Of a stretch of DNA of 64,000 nucleotides, positions 15,261-24,119 are shown piece after piece; within the stretch, counting starts at the first letter, position 1; each line of letters begins with the position of its first letter. The notes beneath the pieces were generated by a model. It saw only the letters and a program-made list of their open reading frames with translations, made no database searches and had not been told where the DNA came from. The position numbers and the translations under genes are program-made. The DNA comes from Arthrobacter sp. 24S4-2 (lineage in GTDB: Bacteria; Actinomycetota; Actinomycetes; Actinomycetales; Micrococcaceae): positions 3,348,001 through 3,412,000 of the forward strand of contig NZ_CP040018.1 in the NCBI RefSeq assembly GCF_005280255.1, written 5' to 3'.

Positions 15261-16680
15261 CAGGCCCCCTCCGCGGCGACGCTCTGCAGGCCGGGACGGG
15301 ACAGTGCGGGATTAGGGGACAGTGCGGGGTTAGAGGACAGTGCGGGATTGGAAGGGACAGTCTGCTGTTCCCAGTCACGTCCGAGCCGGGCCGCCGCCCG
15401 GACCCCCGAGAGGGCGCCGTCCTCGTGGAATCCCCAGCCGTGGTATGCACCGGCGAAGGCAAGGCGACCGTCCCCCAGCGCCAGGATCTGCTGCTGGGCC
15501 CGCAGCGATTCGGGTGTGTACTGCGGATGTTCGTAGACCATCGTGTCCAGGACCGTCCCGTCGGAGATGAGTGCGGACTCCCCCAGGCTCACGATGTAGC
15601 GGCCGCCGTCGGCCGGTGCGAGCCGTTGCAGGCGCGTCATGTCGTAGCTGACCAGGACTTTGTCCGGCCGCGCGTCGCAGGACGGCAGCCGGTAGTTCCA
15701 GGACGCCTTGGCATTGCCGCTGGACGGCAGGACGGCTTCGTCGCGGTGGAAGACCGTGTGGTTGACCGAGTAAGGCATGTTGCCCAGCGCGTTCGTCTCC
15801 TCGGACGACGCATCCGCCAGCATGCGGAGGGCCTGCCCGGGGTGCGTTGCGATCACCACGGCGTCGAAATTCTCGCTGCCCAGCGGGGTGGCCAGTTCGA
15901 TCCCGTCGGCATGGCGGCGCACCGCGGTGACCGGGCTGGCGAGGCGGACGTCCGGCAGGGTGGCGGCGAGCTTGTCCACGTAGGTGCGGGAGCCGCCGGT
16001 CACCGTGCGCCACTGCGGCGAGCCGGTCACGCCCAGAAGGCCGTGGTGGGCCAGGAAGGTGAAGAGGTAGCGTGCCGGGTACGCCAGCGCGGTGGCGGGA
16101 TCGCAGGACCACACGGCGCTGACCACGGGGGTCATGAAGTGCGAAACGAAGTAGCGGCTGAACTTCTCCCGGGCCAGGAAGTCCGCCAGCGTCGTGCCGT
16201 CCTGCCCGGCATCCGCGGCGGCTGCTAGCTGTTCGCCGGCAAGCAACGCGCGGGCGCGGCGGTGGAACCGCGTCACCTCCAGCAGCATCAGCAGGTACCG
16301 TCCGCGCAGCAGGGTGGAGGCCCGGGGAATGATGCCGCGCCCTTTGGCGCGGGCGCCGGCGTATTCAAGGCCGCAGCCGTCGCAGCGGACAGACATGCTC
16401 ATCTCCGAGGCCTGGGTCTCCACCCCAGCTCCCTGAAGAGCCGCAGCAGCGTGGGGTACGTCCGGTTGTTGTGGACGATGAAGCCCGTGTCCACCCCCAG
16501 GACGGTACCGTCAGCCTGCTCCACGTCATGCGTGTGGGCGTGGCCGCCCAGCCGGTGGTCGGCTTCGAAAAGCGTCACGTTGTCCCGCTGGTTCAGGACA
16601 TAGGCCGAGGTCAGTCCCGCCACCCCGCTGCCTATGACGGCCACCCGCCGGCCGTCCGGAATCGTTGCTGCTTGCGACAC
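15260..16680 (-). pseudogene. FAD-dependent (amine-oxidase-like) oxidoreductase with a frame break
   Basis: Flavoprotein of the NAD(P)/FAD-binding amine-oxidase type that is the partner of DUF1365 and Cfa-like proteins in lipid-modifying clusters. The N-terminal dinucleotide fold is RRVAVIGSGVAGLTSAYVL with GGHAHTHDVEQADG. The rest, in another frame, starts ETQASEMSMSVRCDGCGLEY and runs through VVIATHPGQALRML and FAGAYHGWGFHEDG. The two parts meet at the C-run 16423-16426: with one more base, LFRELGVETQASEMS would be continuous. GTG 16680 has GAGGAG six bases upstream. It is divergent from a LysR gene 196 bases away. It may be intact if the break is a base-calling error. Confidence 0.85.
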
Positions 16681-16876
16681 TATCTGCTCCTCTTGACTTC
16701 GCCTGATTCGTCTTATGGGCAATTCGTCACCGATGGGCGGCCGGATGAGTATTAATTTCAGCCAGTCGCTTTGACGCGTTTCTCCGGCATCAGCAAAGCC
16801 CCGGGCCGGCGACGTTCCGGGGCCACGGGGCTATATGCCACAATGAAGCGGGATTTCCGAAGGCGAAGGGCAACCA

Positions 16877-17797
16877 TTGATCAACCCAGTTCATTTGCGG
16901 ACCCTCGTCGAAGTCACCCGGCTGGGATCGTTCGCGGCGGCAGCCAACCGGCTGGGGTACACGGCTTCCGCGGTGTCGCAGCAGATGTCCGCCCTGGAGC
17001 GGGACACGGGCGTTGATCTCTTCCAGCGTTCGGCCCGCAGCATCCATCCCACCGAGGCCGCCCTGGTGATGACGCGGCACGCCGCCAAGGTCCTGACCGA
17101 TATCGAGGCCCTCATGGCCGCCGCGTCCAGGACCCACGACGCCACCAGCCAGGAGCTCAGGCTGGGCATCTTCCCCAGCCTCGCCACGTACGTCCTGCCG
17201 CTGATCCTGCGTAACCCGGCATGGAAAAAACTCGGCATCGATCTCCGGGTTTCCGTGGCCGAGCCCGCGCAGACCATCCAGGGGCTGCGCACCGGGGGCG
17301 AACTGGATGTTGCCCTGGTCTATCAGGTGGGCCAGTCCGGCCTGGCCTGGCCGCACACGCTGAACCGCCAGTGGATAGGCGACGACAACTTCCGCGTAGT
17401 GCTCCCCGCGGCCTGGGGTTTCCGCACGGACGCCAAGGTGGCCGCGGACCACCTGTCCGACATGCCGTGGATCGTCCACCACCCGGGCACCAGCGATGCC
17501 ACCGTGATTGAACGGCTGTTTGCCAGCTGTAACCTCCACCCGCGGGTGGTGGCCTACAGTGACGACTTCCATGCGAGCCTCGAAATGGCCGCCTCCGGCC
17601 TGGGCGCGGCGCTGGTTCCGGAACTGGCGCTGAGGCACCGGCCCTCGGGAGTGGTGGTCCTGGACGTTCCGGAGATCAGGCTGGCCCGGAACGTGTTCGC
17701 CCTGCTCATCAACGACAAGCAGACGGCGCGCGTGCAGCTCTTCGTCGAGCTCCTGGCCGACACCCTGAACAGCCTGGGCACTGCCGGCAAGGGCTGA
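16877..17797 (+). CDS. LysR-family transcriptional regulator
   Basis: A 306-residue regulator with an N-terminal winged HTH (VHLRTLVEVTRLGSFAAAA, AVSQQMSALERDTGVDLF) and a periplasmic-type inducer domain (QELRLGIFPSLATYVLP, DVALVYQVG, FRVVLPAAWGF). The TTG start at 16877 has GAAGGG six bases upstream. It is divergent from the FAD-oxidoreductase/DUF1365/methyltransferase operon, the classical LysR arrangement, so it is the likely activator of that operon and of itself. The inducer is unknown. The 196-base intergenic space should hold its binding sites, but no clear T-N11-A pair could be singled out. Confidence 0.92.
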   Translation: MINPVHLRTLVEVTRLGSFAAAANRLGYTASAVSQQMSALERDTGVDLFQRSARSIHPTEAALVMTRHAAKVLTDIEALMAAASRTHDATSQELRLGIFPSLATYVLPLILRNPAWKKLGIDLRVSVAEPAQTIQGLRTGGELDVALVYQVGQSGLAWPHTLNRQWIGDDNFRVVLPAAWGFRTDAKVAADHLSDMPWIVHHPGTSDATVIERLFASCNLHPRVVAYSDDFHASLEMAASGLGAALVPELALRHRPSGVVVLDVPEIRLARNVFALLINDKQTARVQLFVELLADTLNSLGTAGKG

Positions 17798-17880
17798 ACG
17801 GGTCCCGGGCCCGGGGCACCGTCGCAGACAAAAAATCCCCGATGCTGGAATGGACTGCCTCAGAGGTCTATGTTGAAGAT

Positions 17881-18387
17881 ATGAACAAGGTAGCGAGCCG
17901 GCACTTTGGTGAGATCGAGCTCAATCACGGCAGGGACCACAACATCGCCGCAAGGCATGAACTGGGCGGCCATCCGGTTGAACTGGACCTGAACATCAAT
18001 GCGCATGACCACTTCGACGAGGCCGCCATGCACAAGGTGGACTACCGGCTGCGGTACCTGCCCGAGCTCGTGGACCAGGTGCGGGACATGATCGCCGAAG
18101 AACTGGAGCAGGAAGGCACCAGCCCCCAGGAATACCGGCACTTCCACTGCAATGCCATCAAGGAAGAGCATCTCAAGAAGGTTTTCGGCGTCGAGGACAG
18201 AAACCAGCTGACGAACGCCGTGTTCCTCAAAGCCCTGAAACTTGGCCACGTGGGAATCTACCCCGGCCAGCCGGAACGCTACTTTGTCCTGGACTTCACC
18301 CTGGGCGAGCACTTCACCGACGAAGTGCTTGTGGCGTCCGCCGACGAGGACGGTGTGGTGGACGATGAAATCGTCTGGGAGTCCTAA
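17881..18387 (+). CDS. DUF2004 family protein
   Basis: An acidic 168-residue cytosolic protein. It starts MNKVASRHFGEIELNHGRD with VELDLNINAHDHFDEAAM, followed by a helical middle (LVDQVRDMIAEELEQEG) and a strand-rich end (RYFVLDFTLGEHFTDEVLV). This fits the DUF2004 family; no catalytic site is known. ATG 17881 is preferred to an in-frame ATG 39 bases earlier, since family similarity begins at about HFGEIEL. It is a monocistronic gene ending just before a bidirectional terminator shared with metE. Confidence 0.75.
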   Translation: MNKVASRHFGEIELNHGRDHNIAARHELGGHPVELDLNINAHDHFDEAAMHKVDYRLRYLPELVDQVRDMIAEELEQEGTSPQEYRHFHCNAIKEEHLKKVFGVEDRNQLTNAVFLKALKLGHVGIYPGQPERYFVLDFTLGEHFTDEVLVASADEDGVVDDEIVWES

Positions 18388-18457
18388 ATCGACTGCTCCA
18401 CTACGGCCCTTTTGAACCCTCAAAACGGCGGTTGCTCAGCAACCGATAGTTAAAGTC

Positions 18458-18496
18458 CGACGGCGGCCGGTCACCTGAGGTGACCGGCCGCCGTCG
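18458..18496. terminator. Bidirectional terminator between DUF2004 gene and metE
   Basis: A perfect 18-bp stem (CGACGGCGGCCGGTCACC with its complement) and a TGA loop sit between convergent genes. GTTTTG follows on the plus strand and AACTTTAAC-type sequence on the minus strand. Confidence 0.85.
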
Positions 18497-18528
18497 TACG
18501 TTTTGCGGTGGTGCTTACTTGGCAGCTG

Positions 18529-20874
18529 CTACTTGGCTGCTTCGAGCAGTTCGGCGCGGACCGTCCTGGTGGCTGCGACGAGGTTGCGCAGGGACTCTTC
18601 GGTCTCGGCGTAGCCGCGGGTCTTCAGGCCGCAGTCCGGGTTGACCCAGAGCTGGCGGGACGGAACGTGCTTCACGGCGGTGCTGAGCAACTCGGTGACT
18701 TCCTGCTCACCCGGAACGCGCGGCGAGTGGATGTCGTAAACGCCCGGACCCACGCCGCGGCCGAAGCCGTGGGACTCGAGGTCGTGGACAACCTCCATGC
18801 GTGAACGTGCGGCCTCGATGGAGGTCACGTCCGCGTCCAGTCCGTCGATGGCGTCGATGATGGCGCCGAACTCCGAGTAGCACAGGTGGGTGTGGATCTG
18901 GGTGGCATCGGCAGCACCGGCGGTGGCCAGGCGGAACGAGTTCACGGACCAGTCCAGGTAGGCGGCCTGGTCGGCCTTGCGCAGGGGCAGGAGTTCGCGC
19001 AGGGCGGGCTCGTCCACCTGGATGACCTTGATGCCGGCAGCTTCGAGGTCGGCGATTTCGTCGCGCAGCGCCAGGCCCACCTGGTTGGCGGTCTCGCCCA
19101 GCGGCTGGTCGTCGCGGACGAAGGACCAGGCCAGGATGGTGACCGGACCGGTGAGCATGCCCTTCATGGGCTTGCTGGTCAGCGACTGGGCGTACTCTGC
19201 CCAGGCCACCGTGATGGGGGCGCTACGGGTGACGTCGCCCCACAGGATGGACGGGCGGGTGCAGCGTGAACCGTAGGACTGGACCCAGCCGTGGACCGTG
19301 ACGTCGAAGCCTTCCAGGTTCTCGGCGAAGTACTGGACCATGTCGTTGCGCTCGGGCTCGCCGTGCACCAGGACGTCGTAGCCGAGCTCTTCCTGCAGGT
19401 CGACGACGCGCTTTATCTCGTCCTTCATAAGCTGCTCGTACTGCTCGTTGGTGAGGTCGCCCTTGTTGTTGCGGGCACGGGCCGAACGGATTTCGGACGT
19501 CTGCGGGAAGGAGCCGATGGTGGTGGTGGGCAGCGGCGGCAGGTGCAGGGCCTCTTCCTGGGCGGCTTCGCGGACCGAGTACTCGGAGCGGTTGAAGTCG
19601 GCGGGGGTCAGGGCGGCGGTGCGTGCCCGGACGTCGGCGCGCTGGACGCCCTCGGCGGCGGCGCGGGAAGCGATGATGCGGGTGGCCTCATCGATGGCCG
19701 GCTGCACGGCGGCTGCGTCGGTCAGCAGGCCGGCAAGGGTTACAACCTCAACGGCCTTCTGGTCGGCGAATGCCAGCCAGCTGCGGAGCTGCTCGGACAG
19801 CTGTGCCTCTTCCGCGACGTCGTGCGGGACGTGCTGGGTGGAGGTGGAGGTGCTGATGGCCAGCTTGGCCACCGACTTCTTCAGTTCGGCGATCTTGTCC
19901 GCAGAGGCGGCAAGATCGTTGCGCCAGATGTTGTGGCCGTCAACGACGCCGGCAACCAGGGTCTTGCTTCCCAGTGCGGCAAGTGCTGCAGCGGAGGGGA
20001 CGGCGCCCTTGAAGACGTCGATGTGCAGGGCGTCGATGTTGGTGGCGGCGAGGGTGCCGAGCTGGCCGTTGAGGGCGCCATACGGGGTGGAGACGAACAG
20101 CTGCGGGCGCTTGGCGGCACCTGAGAGGACCTCGTAGGAGCGGGCAACGGCGGCCTGGGTCTCCTCGGCGGAGGTGTCCTGGTCAACCACGAGGGCGGGC
20201 TCGTCAAGCTGGACCCAGCTGGCGCCGGCAGCGGCCAGCTTCTCCAGCAGCGCGGTGTAGACCGGGAGGACGTCCTCGAGGCGGGACAGCGGGCTGAAGC
20301 CGGCCGGGGCGTCGTCGGAAGCCTTGCTCAGGAGCAGGAAGGTGACCGGGCCCACGATGTACGGGCGGGTCTCCACGCCGTTGGCCAGCGCATATTCGAA
20401 CTCTTCAACGATGCGGTTGGAGGTCAGCGCGAAGTTGGTCTCCGGGCCGATTTCCGGCACGAGGTAGTGGTAGTTGGTGTCGAACCACTTGGTCATTTCC
20501 AGCGGCTGCTCTTCCTTGTTGCCGCGGGCCAGGGTGAAGTAGCCGTCGATGTCCAGCTGTCCCTCAGCGTTGAGGAGGTTGCCGAAACGGGCCGGTACGG
20601 CGCCGAGGTGGGCGGCGGCGTCGAGCACCTGGTCGTAGAAGGAGAAGGTGCCCGGAACGGCGGCGGCTTCGGTCAGGCCCAGGCCCTGCAGGCGCTTGGC
20701 GGTGCCCAGCTGGATTTCCTTGGCGGCGGCGTCCAGCGCGGCGGCGTCGATCTTCCCGGCCCAGTAGGCTTCGACGGCCTTCTTGAGTTCGCGGCGGCGG
20801 CCGATGCGCGGGTAGCCCAGGATCGAGGCGGACGGGAACGGAGTGGCCACGGCCGGGGTGTTCTGCTCAGTCAT
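18529..20874 (-). CDS. metE: Cobalamin-independent methionine synthase
   Basis: Transfers the methyl group of 5-methyl-tetrahydropteroyl-triglutamate to homocysteine, the last step of methionine synthesis. It is 781 residues, the usual length. The N-terminal half begins SILGYPRIGRRRELKKAVE. The C-terminal catalytic half carries the zinc ligands in QIHTHLCYSEFG (His and Cys) and NPDCGLKTRG (Cys), plus TTIGSFPQTSEIR at the domain start. It is transcribed after metF with a 75-base gap; both are probably controlled by the leader in front of metF, and metF makes its folate substrate. Confidence 0.97.
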   Translation of the reverse strand: MTEQNTPAVATPFPSASILGYPRIGRRRELKKAVEAYWAGKIDAAALDAAAKEIQLGTAKRLQGLGLTEAAAVPGTFSFYDQVLDAAAHLGAVPARFGNLLNAEGQLDIDGYFTLARGNKEEQPLEMTKWFDTNYHYLVPEIGPETNFALTSNRIVEEFEYALANGVETRPYIVGPVTFLLLSKASDDAPAGFSPLSRLEDVLPVYTALLEKLAAAGASWVQLDEPALVVDQDTSAEETQAAVARSYEVLSGAAKRPQLFVSTPYGALNGQLGTLAATNIDALHIDVFKGAVPSAAALAALGSKTLVAGVVDGHNIWRNDLAASADKIAELKKSVAKLAISTSTSTQHVPHDVAEEAQLSEQLRSWLAFADQKAVEVVTLAGLLTDAAAVQPAIDEATRIIASRAAAEGVQRADVRARTAALTPADFNRSEYSVREAAQEEALHLPPLPTTTIGSFPQTSEIRSARARNNKGDLTNEQYEQLMKDEIKRVVDLQEELGYDVLVHGEPERNDMVQYFAENLEGFDVTVHGWVQSYGSRCTRPSILWGDVTRSAPITVAWAEYAQSLTSKPMKGMLTGPVTILAWSFVRDDQPLGETANQVGLALRDEIADLEAAGIKVIQVDEPALRELLPLRKADQAAYLDWSVNSFRLATAGAADATQIHTHLCYSEFGAIIDAIDGLDADVTSIEAARSRMEVVHDLESHGFGRGVGPGVYDIHSPRVPGEQEVTELLSTAVKHVPSRQLWVNPDCGLKTRGYAETEESLRNLVAATRTVRAELLEAAK

Positions 20875-20949
20875 GTGAAATTCCTTGGATGTCTTGGTGA
20901 AAATCGGGGGTGTTTGGTGCTGTGTTTGGTGCCGGAGTGGACGGAGCCC

Positions 20950-21921
20950 TCAGCTCGCCATTTCCTGGTGCCGGCGGGCAATGGCGTTGAGCCTGCTCGC
21001 CGGGCGGGCGGGGCGGGGCAGGGCGAGCTTGTCCAGGACCTCCAGCGCGCAGGCATGTTCGTTGAAGGTGTACAGGTGGATGCCCGGCGCTCCGGCGTCC
21101 AGGGCGGCATTGGCAAGATCCACCGTGGCGCGGACGCCGATCAGGCGGCGTTCGGAGTCGGTATCCGCGGCAGCCAGCCGTGCCATCAGGTCCGGAGCGG
21201 GCTCGACGCCGGTCAGCTCGCCCAGGCGGGTCAGCCGGCGCACGCTGGTCAGTGGCATCACGCCCGGGATGATGGGGATGGTGACCCCTGCCCGCCGTGC
21301 CCTTGTGATGAGGTCGGCGTACTGCTCCGTGTGGAAGAACACCTGGGTGATGGCAAAGTCGGCACCGGAGCGCTGCTTGGCCAGCAGCACCTCGACGTCG
21401 TGCGCCTCAGTGGGTGATTCCGGGTGCCGGGTGGGATACGCGGCCACGCCGACCGCCACCTTGCCCGCACACAGCAGGGCTGAACGGCGCTGCTCCACGC
21501 GGCGGATCAGTTCGATCAGGTCCTGGGCGTAACGCAGGGAACCGGCGACCGGCGCCGCGCCATCCTTGGGCTGGTCGCCGCGAAGCGCCAGGATCCCGCG
21601 CACCCCGACGTCGAGCAGTTCGCCGATGATTTCGGACAGCTCCTGGGGCGTGTTGCCCACGCAAGTCAGGTGGGCCAGCGGGCGGAGCGTCGTCTCCAGC
21701 AGGAGCCGGTTGATGAGTTCAACGGCCGTGTCCCGGTTGGAGCCGCTGGCGCCGTAGGTCACGGATACGTAGTCCGGATCCGTGGATTCCAGTTCGCCAA
21801 TGGTGGTCCAGAGCGACTCCGCGGCAGCCGGTGAACGGGGCGGGAAAAGCTCATAGGAGAGCGCCACCGGAGCGGCGTCGGAAAGGTTCGGGTGTGTGTC
21901 AATCAGGCTAGGTGGTGACAT
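20950..21921 (-). CDS. metF: 5,10-methylenetetrahydrofolate reductase
   Basis: Flavoenzyme that reduces methylene-THF to methyl-THF for MetE. It is 323 residues with the TIM-barrel signatures ALSYELFPPRSPAAAESLW, DYVSVTYGASGSNRD, LAHLTCVGNTPQEL, GILALRGDQP and ADFAITQVFFHTEQY. ATG 21921 lies after a leader of more than 200 bases. It is shorter at the N-terminus than enterobacterial MetF, as is usual in actinobacteria. First gene of the metF-metE unit. Confidence 0.95.
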   Translation of the reverse strand: MSPPSLIDTHPNLSDAAPVALSYELFPPRSPAAAESLWTTIGELESTDPDYVSVTYGASGSNRDTAVELINRLLLETTLRPLAHLTCVGNTPQELSEIIGELLDVGVRGILALRGDQPKDGAAPVAGSLRYAQDLIELIRRVEQRRSALLCAGKVAVGVAAYPTRHPESPTEAHDVEVLLAKQRSGADFAITQVFFHTEQYADLITRARRAGVTIPIIPGVMPLTSVRRLTRLGELTGVEPAPDLMARLAAADTDSERRLIGVRATVDLANAALDAGAPGIHLYTFNEHACALEVLDKLALPRPARPASRLNAIARRHQEMAS

Positions 21922-22190
21922 TTGCGTCCTTGGCTTTGAGCCATTGGCGGCAGCTGCGCCTCAGTCCATGGGACCTCGGAAACGCTGTGCCGTCAATGAG
22001 TTTGAGTTTGGGGAACACGGAGTGAACTTCGGCAGGGCGCAGCCGCGACTGTTACGCCTGACAGGAAGTTGTCCGTGAGCAAATGTCAGGCCCACATGGG
22101 GGCACCCACACCCTCCTGGCGGAGGATCGCTGACACGTTACCTCGGTAACTTGTATAAGACTCTAGGGCCCGCACACGGGAGGGTTCAAG
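21922..22190 (-). promoter_or_regulatory. Long structured leader and promoter of metF-metE
   Basis: A promoter-like TTGAAC, 18 bases, TAGAGT lies near 22155-22190 on the minus strand, giving a leader of about 230 bases. Within it are a small hairpin (GTTACC-GAG-GTAAC), CCTCC-GCCA-GGAGG, TGGG-TGCC-CCCA, and three related segments: TGTCAG (22135-22130), CCTGACA (22090-22084) and TGTCAGG (22063-22057). The middle segment can pair with either outer one but not both, as in a switch. I could not match it to the SAM-I, SAM-IV, SAH or cobalamin classes in this direction. The alternative pairing is seen; the regulatory role is inferred from gene content. Confidence 0.5.
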
Positions 22191-22307
22191 CTGGCCGCCG
22201 AATTAAGACGCAGCTTTACGCTCTGTTGCGTCACCGCACAGAACATTGTTCGCCCAAGGACCGCAAATTGACCAGCGCCAGAGTCCGCCGGCCTGCTGTC
22301 TGCGGCT

Positions 22308-23201
22308 TCAGGCCTGGCGGCGGGCCGCTTTCCGCAGCCGCCTGCGCCCCAACCACACCGCAGCGACCATAAGACCCAGGACATCAGCGAATCCCAGGAT
22401 CGCCTCCCATGGCAGCTCGATGTCCCCGATGTTGAGGTTGTTGAAGAACGAACCCAGCGGAGTGAGCAACGGCCACAGGACCAGGATGTTCCGCACCAGC
22501 GCAATCGCCACGGCGTACACAACGCCAAGCCCGAACAAAAAAACCATTCCTTCCCCGCTCATCCCGTAGCCAACGTGGTACGCCGCGTACAGGGCGGCCG
22601 CCAGTGCTATGCCGGGGATCCGGCCCAGGCTGGCGCTGAGGCGCGTTTGGACGAAACCACGGAAAAATACCGTCTCGAATGCGCCGACGGTCAAGGACAT
22701 TACGAGCAGGGGAACCCAGTCCACGGGGGCGGGCAAGGCATAGCCCCAGAGCGTGATGGCGAACTGGATTGCGGCCAGAACAAAGCCTAGGACGACAGCC
22801 TCTTGCCAGTTCCCCAGCCACAGACCCAAATCGGACAATGGCCGCCCACGCCGTACCGTGTAGAACACCGGCCCGGCGACCCCCAGGACAAGTCCGGCGC
22901 CGAAGCATAGGAAGAGGCCCAGGACGTTGGCAGCGGTGAAGACGGTGAACGCCACGCGGAAGAGCACGACGACGGCGAGGTACAGTGCCGCGACCACGGC
23001 CAGATCCAGCTTGTCGACCGTTTGCCGTGCGCTGCCCCGCAGCCTACGTCCGCGGCCTGTGAGGACGGCGAGCACAAGTGCCGATGCCGGGATCACCAAA
23101 CCGAATACGGTCAGGTCCAGGACCGCCAGTGACAGCATTGCCGCAACGAGCCACAGGGCCCACATCCATTTAGGCCCGTTATCAGTTCCTGCAATTTTCA
23201 T
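22308..23201 (-). CDS. CPBP-family intramembrane metalloprotease
   Basis: A polytopic membrane protein with about eight hydrophobic segments. It has the CAAX-protease/bacteriocin-processing signature: AFETVFFRGFVQTRL (Glu...Arg motif 1) and ALYAAYHVGYG (His motif 2). Motif 1 normally reads EExxxR; here a single Glu is seen, within the variation known for the family. The third motif is less clear, around NILVLWPLLTPLG. Possible roles are protein or peptide processing in the membrane or self-immunity. It is monocistronic, between the metF promoter and the VWA operon. Confidence 0.85.
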   Translation of the reverse strand: MKIAGTDNGPKWMWALWLVAAMLSLAVLDLTVFGLVIPASALVLAVLTGRGRRLRGSARQTVDKLDLAVVAALYLAVVVLFRVAFTVFTAANVLGLFLCFGAGLVLGVAGPVFYTVRRGRPLSDLGLWLGNWQEAVVLGFVLAAIQFAITLWGYALPAPVDWVPLLVMSLTVGAFETVFFRGFVQTRLSASLGRIPGIALAAALYAAYHVGYGMSGEGMVFLFGLGVVYAVAIALVRNILVLWPLLTPLGSFFNNLNIGDIELPWEAILGFADVLGLMVAAVWLGRRRLRKAARRQA

Positions 23202-23336
23202 GAGGACCCGCCGCTCTATTGCTCCGCTTTCCCCCGTTATCAGCGTGGTCCGCGCCAGTGCTTGGCGCTAGGGGATTTGGTCGCAATCTCCCTGCATCAC
23301 CGCCCGGATTGCCTGCGGCAGGTTAGGACTCCCAGG

Positions 23337-24119
23337 TCACCAGGGCTTGTCCGTACCGTACCCGGCATCGGCGTTCCCCAGGTATTCGTCCCGTTGCCTG
23401 CCGTCGTTCCGCTCCCGCTGCGCGGACTTGGCGGACTCGTCGAGCTTGTCCAGCTGGCTCTGCTGCGGTTCGGGGTCGGGCTGCGGCTGCTCATCGGCGC
23501 CGCCGTCGGGTTTCACATCAGTGCCGGCAAGCTGGTCCGCTTTGGCCTTCAGCCGATCTTCCGCCTCCCGGAGGCGGTCGCCCTCGCCGTCGGCACCGTT
23601 CGCGCTGCCTTCATTGCTTCCGGCGGTGAAGCACTCGGGCGGGGCGGCCTTCACCGCCGCCAGGCCCTCACCGTAGAGCCGGGCAGCGTCAGTCCCGGAA
23701 TCCGGCGACTCGGCGCTCTTGTCCGCCAACTTCTCAATGCTGAGGACCAGATTGACCCGGATTTTGCACTCATCACCCGGCGGCGCGTCAGCGAGGGCCG
23801 TTTCGAAGAGTGTCCGGGCACCGGCGTAGTCCCCGGCCAGGGTCAGCGCGTCCCCTGCGGCAAACGGCGCCTTGTGCCGTTCCACCACATTCGCAATTCC
23901 CATCCCGGCGGCGGCCGACGAGACGCCGGCCTGGTCGCCCCCGGTGAACGCCTCCGCAGCCTGGCTGCCGAAGGATGCGGCGGCCAGGAGTTTGACCGCG
24001 AGCGCCACGGCGAGGAGCCCCGGCACTGCCGAAACGAGCAGCATCCGGCGGCGGCGCACCTTCCTTCGGGCTGCCGCCACCGGTTCCCGGGTCATGCGTT
24101 GGTTCATGAGCCGGGTCAT
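23337..24119 (-). CDS. Membrane-anchored TPR-like protein of the VWA/MoxR operon
   Basis: A 260-residue protein with a basic N-terminus (REPVAAARRKVRRRR), one membrane helix (MLLVSAVPGLLAVALAVKLL), and an extracytoplasmic part with a TPR-like pair of helices (DALTLAGDYAGARTLFETAL, IRVNLVLSIEKLAD). It ends in a long Gln/Asp/Lys-rich, disordered tail. Its start overlaps the stop of the preceding VWA gene (ATGA). It probably plays the part of BatC/BatE-type TPR proteins that bind the VWA partners in BatABCDE-like operons; the ATG at 24119 fits this coupling. Confidence 0.75.
   Translation of the reverse strand: MTRLMNQRMTREPVAAARRKVRRRRMLLVSAVPGLLAVALAVKLLAAASFGSQAAEAFTGGDQAGVSSAAAGMGIANVVERHKAPFAAGDALTLAGDYAGARTLFETALADAPPGDECKIRVNLVLSIEKLADKSAESPDSGTDAARLYGEGLAAVKAAPPECFTAGSNEGSANGADGEGDRLREAEDRLKAKADQLAGTDVKPDGGADEQPQPDPEPQQSQLDKLDESAKSAQRERNDGRQRDEYLGNADAGYGTDKPW

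Noticed and set aside
16790..17638. Minus-strand open frame opposite the LysR gene
   Set aside because: The LysR gene has clear HTH and effector motifs and a good start; the opposite frame is a shadow.
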